The notes below the pieces were generated by a model. The model ran no database searches, had not been told where the DNA came from, and saw only the letters and a program-made list of their open reading frames with translations. 58,836 nucleotides of DNA from positions 1 through 58,836 of the forward strand of contig NZ_JANAVP010000030.1 of assembly GCF_024213665.1 (NCBI RefSeq), given 5' to 3'. This DNA is from Streptomyces sp. A3M-1-3 (GTDB lineage Bacteria; Actinomycetota; Actinomycetes; Streptomycetales; Streptomycetaceae). Position numbers and translations under genes: made by a program. Shown here piece after piece: positions 58,641 through 58,836 of this stretch (the first letter of the stretch is position 1; each line of letters starts with the position of its first letter).

Positions 58641-58836
58641 GCGGTACCGGGACCTTTACACACCCCGGCGCCCAGGCGCCGGAGGCGAGCCGCTCCGGGG
58701 CGCGAGGCTCCCTGACGGTCGCGGTACCGGGACCTTTACACACCCCGGCGCCCAGGCGCCGGAGGCGAGCCGCTCCGGGGCGCGAGGCTCCCTGACGGTC
58801 GCGGTACCGGGACCTTTACACACCCCGGCGCCCAGG
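58641..58836. repeat. 80-bp tandem repeat, cut by the window end
   Basis: Units start at 58641, 58721 and 58801 (GCGGTACCGGGACCTTTACA at each) and are identical where both copies are seen; the third is interrupted at 58836. Each contains the inverted repeat CCGGCGCC-CA-GGCGCCGG and a second GC-rich stretch. The array begins 5 bp behind the PadR stop, so the units may act as terminators. The total copy number is not visible. Confidence 0.9.

Overview
The window is high-GC actinobacterial DNA. Codon use, long overlapping reading frames, GTG starts, 1-4 bp translational overlaps, a complete conservon (cvnABCD), an HspR-type HAIR operator upstream of lon and the Kgd-type fused 2-oxoglutarate dehydrogenase/decarboxylase all point to Streptomyces or a very close relative. 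It is a chromosomal segment that runs from an accessory, decaying zone (about 1-22.9 kb) into conserved core chromosome (about 23-58.8 kb).

Accessory zone. Intact genes here are an AlkC-type DNA glycosylase with an Ig-like tail, a CGNR zinc-finger regulator, a TetR regulator with a perfect 32-bp palindromic operator and its membrane partner, a methyltransferase, and an ABC-transporter operon of the phosphate/phosphonate-oxyanion type headed by a TusA-radical SAM fusion and a DoxX-like membrane gene. Between them lie many gene fragments: MgtC, CcdA, a TlpA-like thioredoxin, Crp, SRPBCC, DM13, TetR, vanadium haloperoxidase, APC permease, phage-type integrase, and a pRiA4b-ORF3-like/HipA chimera. 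They are often joined almost base to base, and single-base frameshifts are frequent. A 3' half of tRNA-Arg(CCG), followed by the usual tRNA terminator, lies at 17805-17846 and looks like the scar of an integrative element. The zone ends with a frameshifted PQQ-type sugar dehydrogenase and a small PqqA-like peptide gene.

Core zone. In order: secreted M28 aminopeptidase; non-homologous end joining (ku divergent from a separate LigD polymerase gene and an ATP-dependent ligase gene); a NERD-domain protein and a zinc-ribbon protein; an elongation/division pair (FtsW/RodA flippase-polymerase and class B PBP); DUF3291 and Uma2 proteins; two divergent ferritin-like diiron proteins with a TetR regulator; a NlpC/P60 hydrolase; the conservon with a styrene-monooxygenase-like flavoprotein downstream; PP2C-like and MarR genes; lon under a HAIR operator; a chimeric lipoprotein/ABC-partner remnant; a spermidine-synthase-like protein; an OmpR/histidine-kinase pair; kgd; and a DUF4097-PadR unit that ends in an 80-bp tandem repeat cut by the window edge.

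The most interesting candidates for new biology are the TusA-radical SAM / DoxX / oxyanion-ABC operon (7059-12495), the orphan PqqA-like peptide next to a sugar dehydrogenase (21572-22855), the two divergent diiron genes with their regulator (33114-36098), and the repeat-like 47-bp in-frame insertions in the Kgd linker (52921-53138). No database search was possible. Family names come from motif and sequence recognition; functions of unrecognised genes are left open.
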